A DNA stretch of 64,000 nt from Fusarium oxysporum f. sp. lycopersici 4287 (GCF_000149955.1 NW_017264847.1:37647-101646), one strand, 5' to 3'; shown: positions 1 to 13,100, counted from the first letter of the stretch. The notes: generated by a model from the sequence alone, not told the origin. Made by a program: numbers and translations.

Positions 1-393
1 AGAAGAAAGTGTTCGATGAGAGTTATAAAGCACCATGCGTAGGTTCATAGTTGATACTTGTAATAAGTGGAGTTGTGCAGGACTATTAATATCCGATCAA
101 ATACAGTAGACCTTCCGGCGAAGAGTCAGAGCTAGGCCCAAGCTCAAGTTATTACGGAGTACGCACAGTAATGTCTGATAATTACACGCCCCGCCGAAAG
201 CCATCCTAGCAGCAGCCCAATAACGAATCCACGCCCCTAGGTACTGCAAATATCGCTCAGGATGCAACTCCGACAGACATAGTAGTTCAGCCAGAGACCA
301 GAACAGTCATTGCCAATCTTAGAATTCCATTTGTAAAAGTCTGCCAAATTGATATGGTACTTCTCAGCGATAGAATAGCAGCCGTCGCCATTA
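1..393. other. Intergenic, no gene seen
   Basis: This is the 3' flank of the minus-strand F-box gene. No coding-like frame, repeat or RNA gene was recognised. Confidence 0.5.
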
Positions 394-3031
394 TCAACGT
401 AGTGCCACTAGTTTTGGATCGTCTACGATCCTTTTAGTGATAATGCCAAACTTGCTCATGCCTCTATGGATAGACGCCTCGTTACGCCTTTCATACTGCT
501 CCATGGTCCAAGGTCCCCTGACAACCTCCTCATCCATGTAATCCTTGCCGATCATGAGTTGCTTGCGCTCCCAGTGAGGGTCAATAATTTCGTTGTCTGA
601 GTGCCAGCGACCAAAAACTTTTCCGCACCCCATAACGAGACCAACGATAGCAAAGCCATCGTCCGCACGGAGATGAGTAGGAAGTTTAATTGGAAGACGA
701 GCATGCTCGTTCGTTTCTCCCCCATTTTCATCCCGTTTCATGTCCACACCCCATAGAACTGAGCGGCCCCGATTGGTATGGATCTAGATCACATGTTAGC
801 TAGATTCCCATCGACTTCGTCCACTTACCTCGATTGCTGTAGGCGCAGTATCATGATACGGGCCGTGGAAGACTTTGACTTCCTCAATCCTTTCACCGCC
901 TCGCCCATCAACCTCGAACGTATCCCAACGCTGCTCAGGCCAGATCGATCCATCGTCATCCCGGTCTCTTAAGTAGCGAGTCTCCTTATCTGTCGCCAGA
1001 CGCAAGTTGCCCAAGTCACAACAGTGAGCTCCGCAGTGACTCAAGCTATACTTGTCTCGTATAAGATACGCAGAAATGCTGCGTATTTGTGACAGTTGGT
1101 CTGTATCGTTGGCGAGAACAAGGGTATTCAGGGGAACAAGACTGTGCCAACGCCCACTATACCGAATGCGACCCTTACACATCTTTAATCTTATATCAGA
1201 GTCGGGCGTGAGCATACTTTTGAACATATAGGTCTTCGCATTCCAGCAGGACCCCTCATGGGCTCTCGCTTCGGGGACTTCTGAAGGCTTTTCTCCGCCA
1301 TCGGTGCGGGCTTGTAAAACCCACACTTTCTCAATAAAAGGATCAACACCGTATCTTTTATGTGCCTTATAATCCTTGTCAGGTTAGATTTCTGAGAGAT
1401 CCTGCAACAACTTACTGTAAGAGTACCTTGAATACCAATTATGGCCATATTTTCCGCAACAGCAAAGGGCATTTTGAATAAGTGCTGACCATCTTGGCCA
1501 TACGTATGCTCAGAGCCATCGGTGAGATACGCCTGCTACTGAGTAAGATATCGAAATTGCTTCTAACTACCTGTTGACTTACCGTAACCCCCATGCATGA
1601 CGAATAGTTCCAAGAACAAGCCTGCCAAGGTCTAAGGACAGATGAGGCATAGATATGGAAGACGAAGCCCTTGATCCAGACACCGCCTGGGAAGGATCCA
1701 GTCGTCTGATATGCCCCTTTTTCCTGTGGCTCATGTCCGAAGATTCTCTGGTCTTCTCCAAAACTGACAGCTATGCTGGACAAATCTCCTTCCGAGTTCC
1801 AGAAGAGGTCAATTGTCCATGGGAGTAGGAGTTCATGCCAGCCTCGCAAGAAATTCGCTGACCTAAAGTACAAGCCTGGCTCTCGAGTGTCGCCCAGTAC
1901 CTGGAGCTTACTTTTGACAGCCTGATGTCTGATGTAACTTTGTTCGGTGGGTTGGCGCCGTGGTTCTCGAATATAAAGGCTCTCAATTTGCTCACAGACC
2001 TTCCAAATCCTTCGACGATTGGCGACTGGGAACATGGATTTCGCGACTCCTGCCCGTGGCTGTGAAGCAGTCTCCGCCCATAGGAAAATCTTTCTGAAGT
2101 CCCTGCTCTCCAAGCCTTGTGACTGATTTCTCAAGCATTCGTGTAGCTCGGTAAAGTAAGGCAGTTGAGTCACTATGCGTTTTCTCCAAAAAGAATCACT
2201 GTCTCTCAAGCTCAAAAATGTCGCCCATGAGGCAAAGAAGAGATTCAGAAGACTTGGATTGTCCAAGAATTCCGAAATTGCATATATGATTGTTTCGGGA
2301 AGAGCTGCTAGTGGGTTTGACCCTGTCCTAGCTCCATAGCAGAACTGAAGAGCCTCGCTCTTGAACTCAGAACCTGAAATAAAAGAAGAAATCTCATTCT
2401 GTAGTTCAGTTCTATACTGTGGGTTGGAAACCGTATACTATCTCCCAGGAATGCATTTCCAATACCAACCCTGAGCCTCGTTGACATCTCCATAATCTAG
2501 AGAAAGACACCTTAGCTCTAGTGGTCGGATCTTCCTAATAACTGAGAATCGGTCGAACGTTCTATAGAGTGCCCCTTTGTTAATCTTAGTAGTGTCAGGA
2601 GTCCCAGTCAAATACCATGCCAAAGTCTCGTAGCATTCCGGGTGGAACGGAATCACTCGTTCACGACATTTCTCGTTCTTGTAGACTATCAGAGAACGGA
2701 CGTCAATACCCCCAAGGGTTGGATCTTGTTGCGCTTCAGAGGATAAGCTCAAAAACCGACGAATTCTAGCTGGCCCGGATACATAGAACCTGGTCTGGTC
2801 AGCATATTCTACAAGGAAAAATTTGGGAACAGACTTTGAATTTGCAGCAGCCGAAGGATTATAACCCAAGATCTGGGACTGATTTGTCCACTCAACGTCA
2901 GCTGGGTCGACCAGATCTGGATCATACTTGTGACAATCCTTTGGGCGGTTGTAATGCGATGTAATGTTGTATGAAGCGACTGGACCTCCGCAAATAGCGC
3001 ACCACACATTCGAATGACTCAATTGCGTCAT
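394..3031 (-). pseudogene. F-box family protein with one internal stop
   Basis: This is a large fungal F-box-type protein of unknown substrate. The N-terminal part has a Cys-containing motif (VWCAICGGP) and a block around FHPECYETLAWYLTG, followed by an F-box-like stretch (LPETIIYAISEFLDNPSLL) and a long C-terminal region. I predict four exons: 3031-1583, 1535-1416, 1374-829 and 783-394. The introns are 47, 41 and 45 bp and every exon is a multiple of three, which supports the model (about 834 codons). The first exon carries a single in-frame TAG at 2438-2440 (codon 198), and coding-like sequence continues in the same frame beyond it. No intron with sensible sites removes the stop. TGG to TAG is the simplest origin. 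The start is the ATG at 3031, just before the conserved Cys motif. F-box proteins are normally SCF ubiquitin-ligase adaptors; the target here is unknown. The gene may be a recent pseudogene or carry a sequencing error. Confidence 0.6.
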
Positions 3032-3540
3032 GTTGAACCGGAATGTGACTTTGGAGAGAGCGGCGTGCAAAAGACTCCAAAGAGGAGGTTGACTACAAAG
3101 CCAAATAGTAGTAGGTTTATGAAATTGCAAGAAAGCCATTCATTTTAATTTTCGTTCGGGCAGTTGCCTAGAATCGGAATAAGTATTGCCCCGGCCATGG
3201 TTGGCCCGGGCCCAAGTTCACCTTGGCGGGTCTCAATCTTTGCTTCACCTGCAGAGAAACGAAGGTTGTTTTATTCACGCGGACACCGAGTGACCCTTGC
3301 AGTATATGTGCTAACCATATGTTTAGAGCTATAGAATGCTAAATATACCTTATATCTCCTATGAGGTACCTCCACATCTCATCTCATAACGTTTTGCCCT
3401 TCTTTCGTAATTGGTTAAGAATTTCGGTATAACGTTCAAGTTCTGAGCCAGATTTGTTATTTCCAGTTGAGACCTATAGCTAAGACCTTATATTAACACA
3501 CAGAAGCTAGTCCTTGCTTTCAATACAGGGATCCATTCTT
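3032..3540. other. Intergenic, putative F-box gene promoter
   Basis: No gene seen. It lies upstream of the F-box start and downstream of the decayed family A copy, and becomes AT-richer towards 3540. Confidence 0.4.
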
Positions 3541-4263
3541 TTAACTATCATAATGATTTTTGCGCCGTACTCTAGAGCTATCACCAATATCGTGAAGTTT
3601 GAAACCACCAGGCCAAATATGTTCTTTTAGATGCTCCTCTAGACCTTTAAACGACATAACCCTATAGGTATAATCTTATCTTTACATAAAGTATACTAAA
3701 AGTTAAGTAAATAGCTTATCAGAATCTATATCTAGCCCTAATATTTACTACATTCTTTCTAGTTATATGCATCAACTTTAATAATCTCCCTTCTCTATAG
3801 CTTGGAACACTGCTTTATCGGCGAGGAGAACATACCGGAAATGATAACTAGCCATGGTCTTTTTATTTCCAGGTGGATTGATAACGCAAACTTGGCGAAT
3901 CTGACGGATACTTAGTCCGTCAAAGGAAGGATCCTCGCAGGTGTCTAGATAAAATAGGTCCTGAAGTTGCTTCACGTCGCGCCTGTATTCTTCTTGGCTC
4001 TTGCATTGAAATTCGGGTAGTATGTGGCTATCCTTTTGTCACAATATCTCCTCGGTCCAGTCTTCATCGACGTAAGAACCCATTGCAAGCTTGGTTTGCC
4101 GTTGCAAGGAATCGAGCAATATTTCCCATTGCTTATCGGACGCAGGACCGTAATGAGTCCGATAGATAGCGTAGCCCCAGCGCGTGTAGTTTGCATACTC
4201 GTGATCTTTTCTGTCGACTGGTAGGACATCCAATGGGGGAGGATGCCACAGTATATAAATCAT
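3541..4263 (-). pseudogene. Family A copy 1, decayed in a RIP-like way
   Basis: This is a broken paralogue of the intact genes at 14453-15229 and 17906-18673. The N-terminal half is recognisable: the shared motif reads WGYAIYRTHYG here against WGFTVYRTYYG and WGFTIYRTYYG in the intact copies, followed by a block YVLLADKAVFQAIEKGD. A TGA interrupts the frame at 4039-4041. After position 3778 the frame shifts. The region that reads GWGWARIPTGYLLELW in the intact copy can still be traced here, but its Trp codons have become TAG. A final block containing HIWPGG matches VWPGD near the C-terminus of copy 3. TGG to TAG and the local AT enrichment fit RIP acting on a duplicated gene. The function of the family is unknown; no signal peptide or membrane segment is visible. 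Confidence 0.75.
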
Positions 4264-4608
4264 TTAGAAGGATCTGACCATGAGACTGGTGGGAGGATGG
4301 GCTTGGTGAATGTAAAGCAAAGGAGGGAAGATGCTGGGGAAGAGAAGAAGCCGTGGTAGTTTTATTAGCCGGCCCCCGCTTTAAGATGATGTTCCTTTTA
4401 CAATTAAATTCTTTTCAACGTTTTCGGCTTCGCAATAGACTGGTTTGTGAGAATCTCACAGGTAATTTGTCTCCTAACAATGGTAGGCCCAAGGTTCATT
4501 ACGCAGGCGAACAAGATACATATGCACGGAAGGAGAACTTAAGTCTTGCAAAAGAGTTTTCCGATGTTTCAAGTTATCTAGTGATATATATACCGCGATA
4601 CTATATCC
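4264..4608. other. Intergenic, no gene seen
   Basis: It lies between the decayed family A copy and the 3' end of the LysM gene. No convincing frame was found on either strand. Confidence 0.4.
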
Positions 4609-6468
4609 TTATACACCCACACAAACCCAGTACTTGGCCCAAAGAGCTGTGCACTTGGAACCAATAGCAGGATTCCATTTAGTAAGTTGAGCCAGAGTAA
4701 TCTTGTAGTACGTCTGAATAGACGCACAAGTTGTTGTTGACTGGACCATGTGGAACTTCTTGCAGTTGCTCACCATACCAGTCTGAATTGGAGAAGGAGT
4801 CTCAACCCCGTTTCCTGGCTTGGTAGGTGTTCCACCAATCACGCCAATGCAGACGTTATATCCCGCCCAGAGTCCCTTGCAGTCCTTACCTACAGCAGGA
4901 TTCCACTTCACGAAGTCTGTCAATGAGATCTTGTAGTAGTCCTGAATCGAAGCGCAAGTGGTGGTCTTCTGAACCATGTGAAACTTGTTACAGTTGCTGA
5001 CCATACCCTCTTGTACAGGTGGTGGTGTCTTGACCCCGTTGGAAGAACCCTGCGTTGTCGTGGCAGCTTTCGTACTGGTCTTTGTGGGAGGCTTCCAGCC
5101 AACAGTTGCAACGCATACCCAATAATTGATCAAGAGGGAAGTACAGTCCTTGCCGACAGCAGGGTTCCATGAGAGAAAGGTTGCCAGAGGGAGGTTATAG
5201 TATGACTCGATGGAAGTGCAGGTGGTGGTGGACTTGATCTGGTGGAACTTCTTACAATTCTTGATTATGCCGTCTTGAATAGGTGAAGGTGTTGTAATGC
5301 CATTCGCAGGCTTGGTCGTAGTAGGTTTGGTGGTTGTTGTAGTCGTTGGCTTGTAACCTTCAACACTGACACAGACCCAGTAACCTTTCCACAGAGAAGT
5401 GCAGTCTTTGCCAACAGCGGGGTTCCACGCAAGGAACTGGGCGAGCGGCAGCTTATAGTACGACTCAATGGAGGAGCAAGTAGTGGTCGAGGCGATCTGG
5501 TGAAACTTGTTGCAGTTCTTCACCAAACCTTCTTGAATGGGAGAGGGGGTCTCAATTCCTCCGGTCGCCGTCGGCTTCGGCGTAGTGGCTGAAGGCTTGA
5601 CGGTAGCGGTGCCTGGAACACCAACGCAGTAGTAGTAACTCGCCCAAATGCCACTACAGTCTTTGCCAACTGCTGGGTTCCACTTGTAGAAAGTGTCGAA
5701 GTCAAAGGTGCCAAACTTTGACACGATCTTGGCACAGGTATCGCCTTTCTCAGCCATATGGAAGGCCGTACAACTCTCAATTAGCCCTTCTTGGGTTTGA
5801 CTGGGCTTAGGTGTTCCAGTTGGCTTGGTTATAGTCACAATTGTCTTAGTTGGTGGGCTTGTAGGCGTTCCAGGAACTCCCACGCAGTACCAAGTGTTAG
5901 CCCAGATGCCACTACAGTCTTTGTCGACTGCGGGGTTCCACTTGAAAAAGTCATCAAAGTCAAAAGTCTTGTACTGAGCAATGATCTTGTTGCAAGTATC
6001 CCCCTTTTTGGCTTCGTAGAACGATGTGCAAGTGCGAATGAGACCATCTTGGGTAGGACTGGGCTTGGTATCCTGCGTAGGCTCGGGCTTGGTATCCTTA
6101 GTACTTGTCACCTTGGGAGGATCATCGTCACGAGGAAACCCATTGTTGACCTCAACGCAGTACGAGTGCCCGAGTTGAATACCACTGCAGTCATCCTTGA
6201 CACTGGGGTTCTACAAACTGTTAGCGAAAAAATAACAGAGGCTTTCATAGGGGATGCCTACGTATTCAACAAATGTATCGTGTTCCAACTCCCAAAGATC
6301 CTCAAGGTAAGTGCAATCTTGACCGTCGGCCTCTACTGTCTCCCAGTAGGTGCAGTCCGAAGGGATGCCTGGATCAGTTGGTCCTTTCTGTCGGCGGACT
6401 CTTCGGTGGCGAGATGCTCCGGCAGAGACGGCCAACAGCCCTTGAACAAGCAAGTGAGAAAGATGCAT
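4609..6468 (-). CDS. Secreted protein with seven LysM domains
   Basis: A LysM (chitin/GlcNAc-binding) protein predicted to be secreted. Exon 1 is 6468-6262, a 51-bp intron spans 6261-6211, and exon 2 is 6210-4609, giving 602 residues. Splicing joins FVEY to NPSVKDDC and so completes the first LysM unit, which validates the junction. The N-terminus is a signal peptide (about residues 1-18) followed by a basic stretch RHRRVRRQ that could be a Kex2 site. Six further LysM units of roughly 80 residues follow. Each has a YKI-type core, a WNPAVGKDC motif and a terminal WVCVGV-like end with conserved cysteines, and they are separated by Pro/Thr/Lys-rich linkers. The last units are most alike, pointing to internal tandem duplication. 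No catalytic domain is present. Proteins of this kind bind chitin, for wall protection, for masking wall fragments, or together with subgroup-C chitinases. A chitinase lies 3.6 kb away. Confidence 0.9.
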
Positions 6469-7822
6469 GACTGATAGGGAAACCAGTAAAATGAAGGATT
6501 CTGCAGAAGAAGGACAAGCCGGCGTTCAAACTTGCGTAGGAGGCTTGGAACTACTCAGTCGGATCTTCAAGACCCGACAGTCATGCTAATTTATTCACGA
6601 TGCAACTACTATCATGATACGTCCATCTTCCTCTTTCACTTGCCAGATCAGGTCATGGATCCGTCGACTTGCTCGTGTCATGAAAACCCGAGGTTCCGAA
6701 GGCATCAGGCACGCCAAGACCGGTAGGATAGAATGTGCCGTCTTAGCATGACGGACCAACAGCCTTGCATGGGGGTCAAGTTTCGGCATGCGACTTTGAT
6801 CCGGCAAGATCCGCAATAACGGGTATACAACGTTACAAACATGCTTGGTAAGGTTTGTCAGGCGGTGAGCGTGAATGGTCGGTTGGTCTGACGTGACCTG
6901 GATAGCTGTCAGAACCTTAAAATTAGCCGGACTTTTGTTCTCCAAATAAGCATAATTCTCCAGGCCAAACTCTAACATCCGGTATGTCATTTCCCGATAT
7001 GTTGCGGGATTTTTTCTCCGGTGAAATCCATGTGGCATTGGTAACTCGGACTTTTGATAAATTCTCCGCCTTCAAAATTTTTTCTCGTTAAATCTGTTGG
7101 TGCTTGTTATGCTGTTGGTTGTTGGTTGTCCCTTCAGCTGATGCAGGTTTAGATTAAGCAGGGGCTGCATGTGACGACCCACTGACTGGACCCTCCGTGA
7201 ATTCTGAGTTTAGGCTTTAACGAAGAATCTCGGTCTTCGCGTCAATCTCGCGTCCATACTGAAATTACTTCTGGGTCTCCAACAGGCGATTCTGACTCGA
7301 GCATATGCGGCGGTTGTAAGCCTCGGCCCGCCCCCCTCCTTGCCACGAGACATGATTTGAGTCGTTGTTTGTACCGTTGGCTAGGTTTTGCGTGAATTCG
7401 CGTTATCCTTAGAGGCGAAGAACGAAAGATCTTTTGTCGGTCATTCTTATCCTGATTTTAGTTTCTCCGCCAAATACCCAGTCTTCGCACCGTTAATGAG
7501 GCTGGCTTCCAGGAAATGTCGGAGAGTTCCGCGTATTCCGTATTTGGCCTACAGGGTGCTTGGCTTTTAGGAACCAAAGGAAATAAGCCGATACGCTGGG
7601 GATTGGCATTCGAGTTTCGTTCCTTATTGTGTTTGCAGTGATATGACTGACTTAACAAGCGAAAACTTGCTTCACAATTATATTGAGGCTTACGGCTGTG
7701 TCACGTAAACGGAAACATGTCAGGGAACAACATGAGCTTGCGATTAGCCTAGAAAAACATCTTATCTATCTATCTATCGGTTGTCATATAGTCACCTCAA
7801 GAGTCCAAGCATATCGTGTTAA
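6469..7822. other. Intergenic, 5' flank of the LysM gene
   Basis: No gene is supported. An open frame of 147 codons lies on the minus strand at 6595-7038, but its composition is low in recognisable motifs and it matches nothing I know. A short (ATCT)n run lies near 7765-7778. Confidence 0.35.
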
Positions 7823-9145
7823 TTACTTAGAAGAATCCCACCCAGAAACAGGTGCCACGCACAAAGCAGTACTAGGAACCAAACTCTTATCGCAGTCCTT
7901 CTCATTCAATGAGGGGTTAATGGCGTACATCAGTTTATCCTCACAGATTCCATTGTCCTTGCAGATACCATTACAAGTATCGGACTTTCCAACAACGTGC
8001 CATTCACCACACATCAGAGTGGTGCCTTCGGCAACCTTGGCGTCTTTCGGCGGATCAGTACGCAAGACTGCAGGTCCGTTTCCACTGCTGAACTTGTGCT
8101 TGATCGTAGATCCCTCCGAGACCGCTGCAATGGTGTCCTTGGAGCCCTGAGGAGAAATACAGACGGATCTGCCGTAGAACTCAGTGCCAACCTGAAGGTT
8201 GGTGCAATCGCGGTCGACCCATGAGTTGTACTTGTAGATGCTGTCCATGCGGATTCCCAGGGCTCTTTCGATGCTGAAGCACGTATCGCCGGGTTTCACG
8301 TAGTAAGTCTCGCAAGCCGTAGGAAGACAAAGTTTCAAGTCCGCAGGAACCTCGCGACAATCGCGGATGGCTTCCTGATTGCCCATGTAAAGAAGAGCGC
8401 CAGATACACCTGCGGCTTTAGAGATAGAGTCGCAGGTGTCACCCTCCTTGGTCGTGTAATATTCACCAGTCAGGCAAAACTCTGGCTTTTTCTCCTTTGG
8501 CTTGACAGGAGGCAGAATCTCAGTAGGTCCCGAACCACCGCATGTCTTGTAGACACGCTCGAGTTCTTCCTTGTAGTACTCATTATAGATGGAGTACTGA
8601 GAAGATTGCATTATGGCAAGGCGCCTCTGATAGCAGATGTGACATAACTCCTCACGGGGCATATCCTCGCCATCTTCTGGCTCAGAGAACTCATCAATGA
8701 TATCTGTGACTCCGCATTAGCAACCTGTGCGGTCCCTTTTTCTCTGTATCAACTCACCGTTGCAATATTTCTTTGTCTTGGGATCTTTAATACAAGTCTC
8801 GTTCCAGCCAGCCCAGATGTTACCGCCATAGCGCATAGGAACGGCGTTGCTAGACCCGAGAGTCTCGCCGTCGCAGTCCTTGGACACCGTATCAAACCAT
8901 CGGCGAAGGGATCCAGAACAGGTTCCAACACAAATTTGATCGGTGAATGTCACATTGTCCAGCGAACCTCTGTATGTCGGCTGCATGAACGAGCGGATAT
9001 ACGGGTTACAGGTAATATCAGCAGACAAAGCACTAACACAGGCTGCCGATACATCGTAAGCCTCGAGGTCTTCGGCTTCGTAGATGCGGAAAGCACCTGT
9101 ACCAACGAGAAGGCCGAGTGCAGCAAGTTTGAGGACTGAAGCCAT
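7823..9145 (-). CDS. Secreted LysM protein paired with chitinase
   Basis: A secreted LysM protein of 422 residues. Exon 1 is 9145-8758, a 54-bp intron spans 8757-8704, and exon 2 is 8703-7823. The junction gives KYCN-DIIDEF in frame. The N-terminus is a signal peptide (MASVLKLAALGLLVGTGA). Next comes a Cys-containing region of about 150 residues with YGGNIWAGWNETC and a CHICYQRR motif. Three LysM units follow in the C-terminal half, seen as TTKEGDTCDSISKAAGV, YVKPGDTCFSIERALGI and VVGKSDTCNGICKDNGI. This architecture is typical of LysM proteins encoded beside subgroup-C GH18 chitinases in filamentous ascomycetes. Here the gene is head-to-head with such a chitinase over a 963-bp shared upstream region, so co-expression is plausible. 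Its role as a chitin-binding partner is inferred. Confidence 0.9.
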
Positions 9146-10108
9146 GGTCGTTGATCTGCAGCTGCTTGGTGAGAGAAAAGAATTGAAGTTGAGATGCTTT
9201 TACAAAGGTGGCGATCAACAGAACCCCATTCCGATAAACAATTGATTCAGGTAGTATATACGGGTCACTTGGAAAACGTCAGGCTTCATGATGAGCGGAA
9301 ATTCGATACCCTTGCCACCTGTATGGGTCTTGCTTAGAACCAACACGCTTCACGCAGATCCTGGATGAGCAGTTTTCTTGACCCGTCTGTGCCCCTGACA
9401 TTAGGCGTGCCGAGGCTCATCATCCGATGTGCAATATCACATCAAATCCCGAGACATCGCATGTGCCAAATCCGCCAAGCCGGATGAAAGAGAATTTCAA
9501 TGAACTCCCTAAACAAAAGGACTTTTGCTGGTTCATATGTAACGCTCTGTTGGTTGTGAGTTTGTTGTAGTCATTAGCTTCAAGCCACTCAGCCCCACGA
9601 GGCTAGTCGGCGGTTGGGGAGCCGGGCCAATGATTTGCTGAGAATTTAGCACTAAACTCTGTCACGACCCTTGCAGGCTTGTCCTGATTTATGGTTACTT
9701 TGAATGCGGGACGCTGGACCCTGAACCGCGAAGGGACCATGCTTGGAGGCTAATTGCGAGTTGCATACACGAGCAGAGGACCGAGCATCTGTATCACCGG
9801 TCTCACGGTCCTGTCGGAAGGCCCGAATGACTACATGAATTTACCGAATGGGGCACTAGAGCAACATCCACCACCATGTTTGCTCTTCACCCTAGACAGT
9901 CGGAACGGAGACCGCGGTATCGAGGTATGGTGGGTTCGCTGTCTATGTACGGCTTCTTATTATCTGCGCAAGAGTAGAGCCAGTTGTGATCGAAGAAGTT
10001 TGTCAATCCTGTCGCAAGAATACTCTCATTCAATCTTTCTAAGCTTCAAGCTCACATTAACTGTCTTTGTTGTGAACTACCCTCGTTGCTGAGCAAGCGA
10101 CAGCCAAC
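9146..10108. promoter_or_regulatory. Divergent promoter, LysM gene and chitinase
   Basis: This 963-bp stretch separates the start codons of the minus-strand LysM gene and the plus-strand chitinase. No coding frame is supported. The divergent layout suggests shared regulation, but I could not assign specific factor sites. Confidence 0.5.
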
Positions 10109-13100
10109 ATGCGAATGCGCACGTGGTTGTTCGGCCTGCTGCTGTTATGTCTTTGCGTAGCAGTAGCAGCGCAGGACGACACGACATGCAGCGCAACCAA
10201 ACGCTGCAAGAACGGCTGCTGTAACAAATCCGGCAACTGTGGCTTTGGCCCTGATTGTAAGTAGTATTAGTCTGCATGACGTGCCAAGTTGATGCTCACT
10301 ACTCCCTTCACAGATTGCGGAACCAACTGTCGATCGGACTGCGATCGCAAATCGGAGTGTAATCCTGGATTCGGCTCTAAATGGGCCGAAAACGACAAAT
10401 GTCCTCTCAATGTCTGTTGCTCCAAGCACGGATATTGCGGCGTAAGTAAAGCATCCAGCGCTGCTCAGGCAGTATTCTGATCGAGATACTGACACGAAAA
10501 AAGACTACCAAAGACTTCTGTGGCTCGAAAAAGGTCAAGAAGCCCAGTTGCAGTAAGACTGGCGATGTCTCTCGAGTTATTGGATACTTTGAGGGATGGG
10601 CGAAAGCCCGACCCTGCGAAGCCTTCTCTCCCGAGCAGATTCCGATCGGACTGTACACGCATATCAATTTCGCTTTCGCTACCATCGATCCCAAGACTTT
10701 CGAGATAAAGCCAGACAAAGAATCCGACATCCGAATGTACAAGCGTCTTACCGAACTCAAGAGACTGGATCCTGAACTCAAGGTCTACATCGCAGTTGGT
10801 GGCTGGACCTTCAACGACCCAGGTCCAACCGCGTCTACGTTTTCCGACCTTGCAGCTTCTCTTCCTCGTCAACGAGCCTTTATGAAGTCTCTTGTGTCAT
10901 TCATGAGTACCTACGGGTTTGATGGCCTGGACTTGGACTGGGAATACCCTGTCGACACGGACAGAGGCGGTCGGGCGGTCGACTTTGCCAATTTTCCCAA
11001 GTTCATGGAGAGGCTCAAGAGCATGATGGACGCCGCCGACAAAGGTCTTAGTATCACGCTGCCTGCATCATATTGGTATCTGAGACAATTCGACATCAAG
11101 AAGCTCGTAAGTCAGTTCTCTACAGAAACCCCGAGCAAACACTAACAACTATTAACAGGAAAAAACGGTTGACTTCTTCAACATTATGTGAGTTCTCAAA
11201 TGAGTTTCTCAGTCCTCGTATTCACTTCTCTCACAGGTCCTACGACTTGCATGGTGCCTGGGATCAAGGCAAGAACTACACCCAACCCTTTCTCAATGCT
11301 CACAGCAACCTTACGGAGATCGATCTTGCCCTCGACCTGCTCTGGCGCAACAACATCCAGTCGGACAAGGTCGTCCTCGGCATGGGCTTCTACGGTCGTG
11401 CTTTCTCGGTCCAGTCTGGGACCTGCACCAAACCCGGTTGCCTATTCAAGGCAGCGGGCAAGGCTGGTGACTGTAGTCGCGAGAAGGGCATCCTGCTGAA
11501 CTCGGAGATTGTGACTACTATCAAGAAGTACAACATCAAGCCCGATTTCTTCAAGGAGGAGGCTGTCAAGGTCGCCAAATGGGGCAATCAGTGGGTTTCA
11601 TACGATGACGAGGACACGTTCAAGCTGAAGACTGACTATGCGAAATCTCGATGTCTCGGAGGTGTCATGGTATGGGCTATATCACATGATACCAAAGAGG
11701 CGAGGTTCAACAAAGCATTGGCCTTATCACTAAACCGAAAAACCACATCGGGCGACTTTGACCCGAAAGAGAAGGCATATGAGATCAAGAAGATTCCCAA
11801 CGAGCAATGTCGCTGGACCAACTGCAAGGAGGGATGTCGCAAGGGCTGGGTGCCTGTCCCTCGCAGCGACTCAGGTGCGCGCAAGAACGAGATCATGTTC
11901 GACGAGACGGGCTGTGGCGGTGACGGCGGCCATACCTTCTGCTGCCCTGCGGGATCTACAAAGATGCCCACGTGCGGCTGGTACGGGCATAACAATGGGC
12001 GCTGCCCGGTTCGGAGCGAGTGCCCAAGCGATATGACCGAAATCGCTTCCAACGAGATTTACTGCAAGAAGCAGAAAGGCTCGAAGAAGCAGAACTTTCA
12101 GACAGCCTGCTGTAAGACCGACGTCGTGGGTACAAAGGTCTATGGCACTTGCGAATGGGGTCAGTATCCGAAGTGCGATGCTCAGGAAGGATGTCCCAAT
12201 CCCCTCGGCAACAAGAAGATGGGGTCTCTGTTGGCATACTCGGCCTCGGGATCTGGTGGTGGCAACTGCGACGACGCAAAGAACGAGCTCGGTCTCAATG
12301 TTCCCGGCGTGCAGTACCGCAAGTTCTGCTGTAACGACAGCGACAAGAACCTTCGCTTCACAGATTGCCAAAAGTTTAGGAATGTTGGACCAGTACCGGA
12401 CGTCATGCCGAGGGATTTCTGCCGCAGTGGTTGTCCTCCCGATCGCATCCAGGTTGCTATTGACACTCAGGTCGATACTTGTGCTATCGCCGGGGTCGGG
12501 GGAATGGCCCATTGCTGCAAGACCGACTATGCCGAGATTTTTGAGGTCGAGAATCCCAAGATTGACGCATTTGAGAACGACGTCAAGGCATGGATCAAGA
12601 ATCCAACTTGTCCAAAAGACGACGGCGGTCTTTTCAAGCGTTTTGATCCGCTAAACGACACTACGATGGTCTCGTCGCTTTCCATGGATTTATCCCCGAG
12701 GGCTAAAGAAATGGAGGATTCGTACGACTTGGTTATATTGCTGGCCCGACTTATCGCGGGCTTGGTCTCCAAAGAGGTGGCGGAGGCACTCACGCCGAAA
12801 TGGAATCTTGTTGTGGAGGAAGAGTATCCGAACTTGGTGGTGAGGACCCTTCAAGAAGCGAAGAATTCAGTACCTGAGTGGGAGGACGAGGATCCCGAGG
12901 TCATGTCGCGCGTCACTATATGCGATCCTAAACGGGCCAACGCCAGGATCGCTGCCATTCTGGGGAAGGGTAGTGATGGAAGGACATTGGCATTTAACTG
13001 TACAAATACCATATGTCAGAACGGCGTTTGCGAGCCTTTTACCCCTGAAGCAGCCAGGAGGCGGCGTGGCCTATCAACGAGTAGGGCCTCGCATTCAGCT

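Noticed and set aside
5791..6474. 227-codon plus-strand frame antisense to the LysM gene
   Set aside because: Shadow of the repetitive LysM coding sequence.
6595..7038. 147-codon minus-strand open frame between the LysM genes
   Set aside because: No recognised motif, no intron evidence, and the sequence does not read like a typical protein core; likely chance.
11871..12512. 213-codon minus-strand frame inside the chitinase
   Set aside because: Antisense shadow of a Cys-rich coding exon; no independent support.
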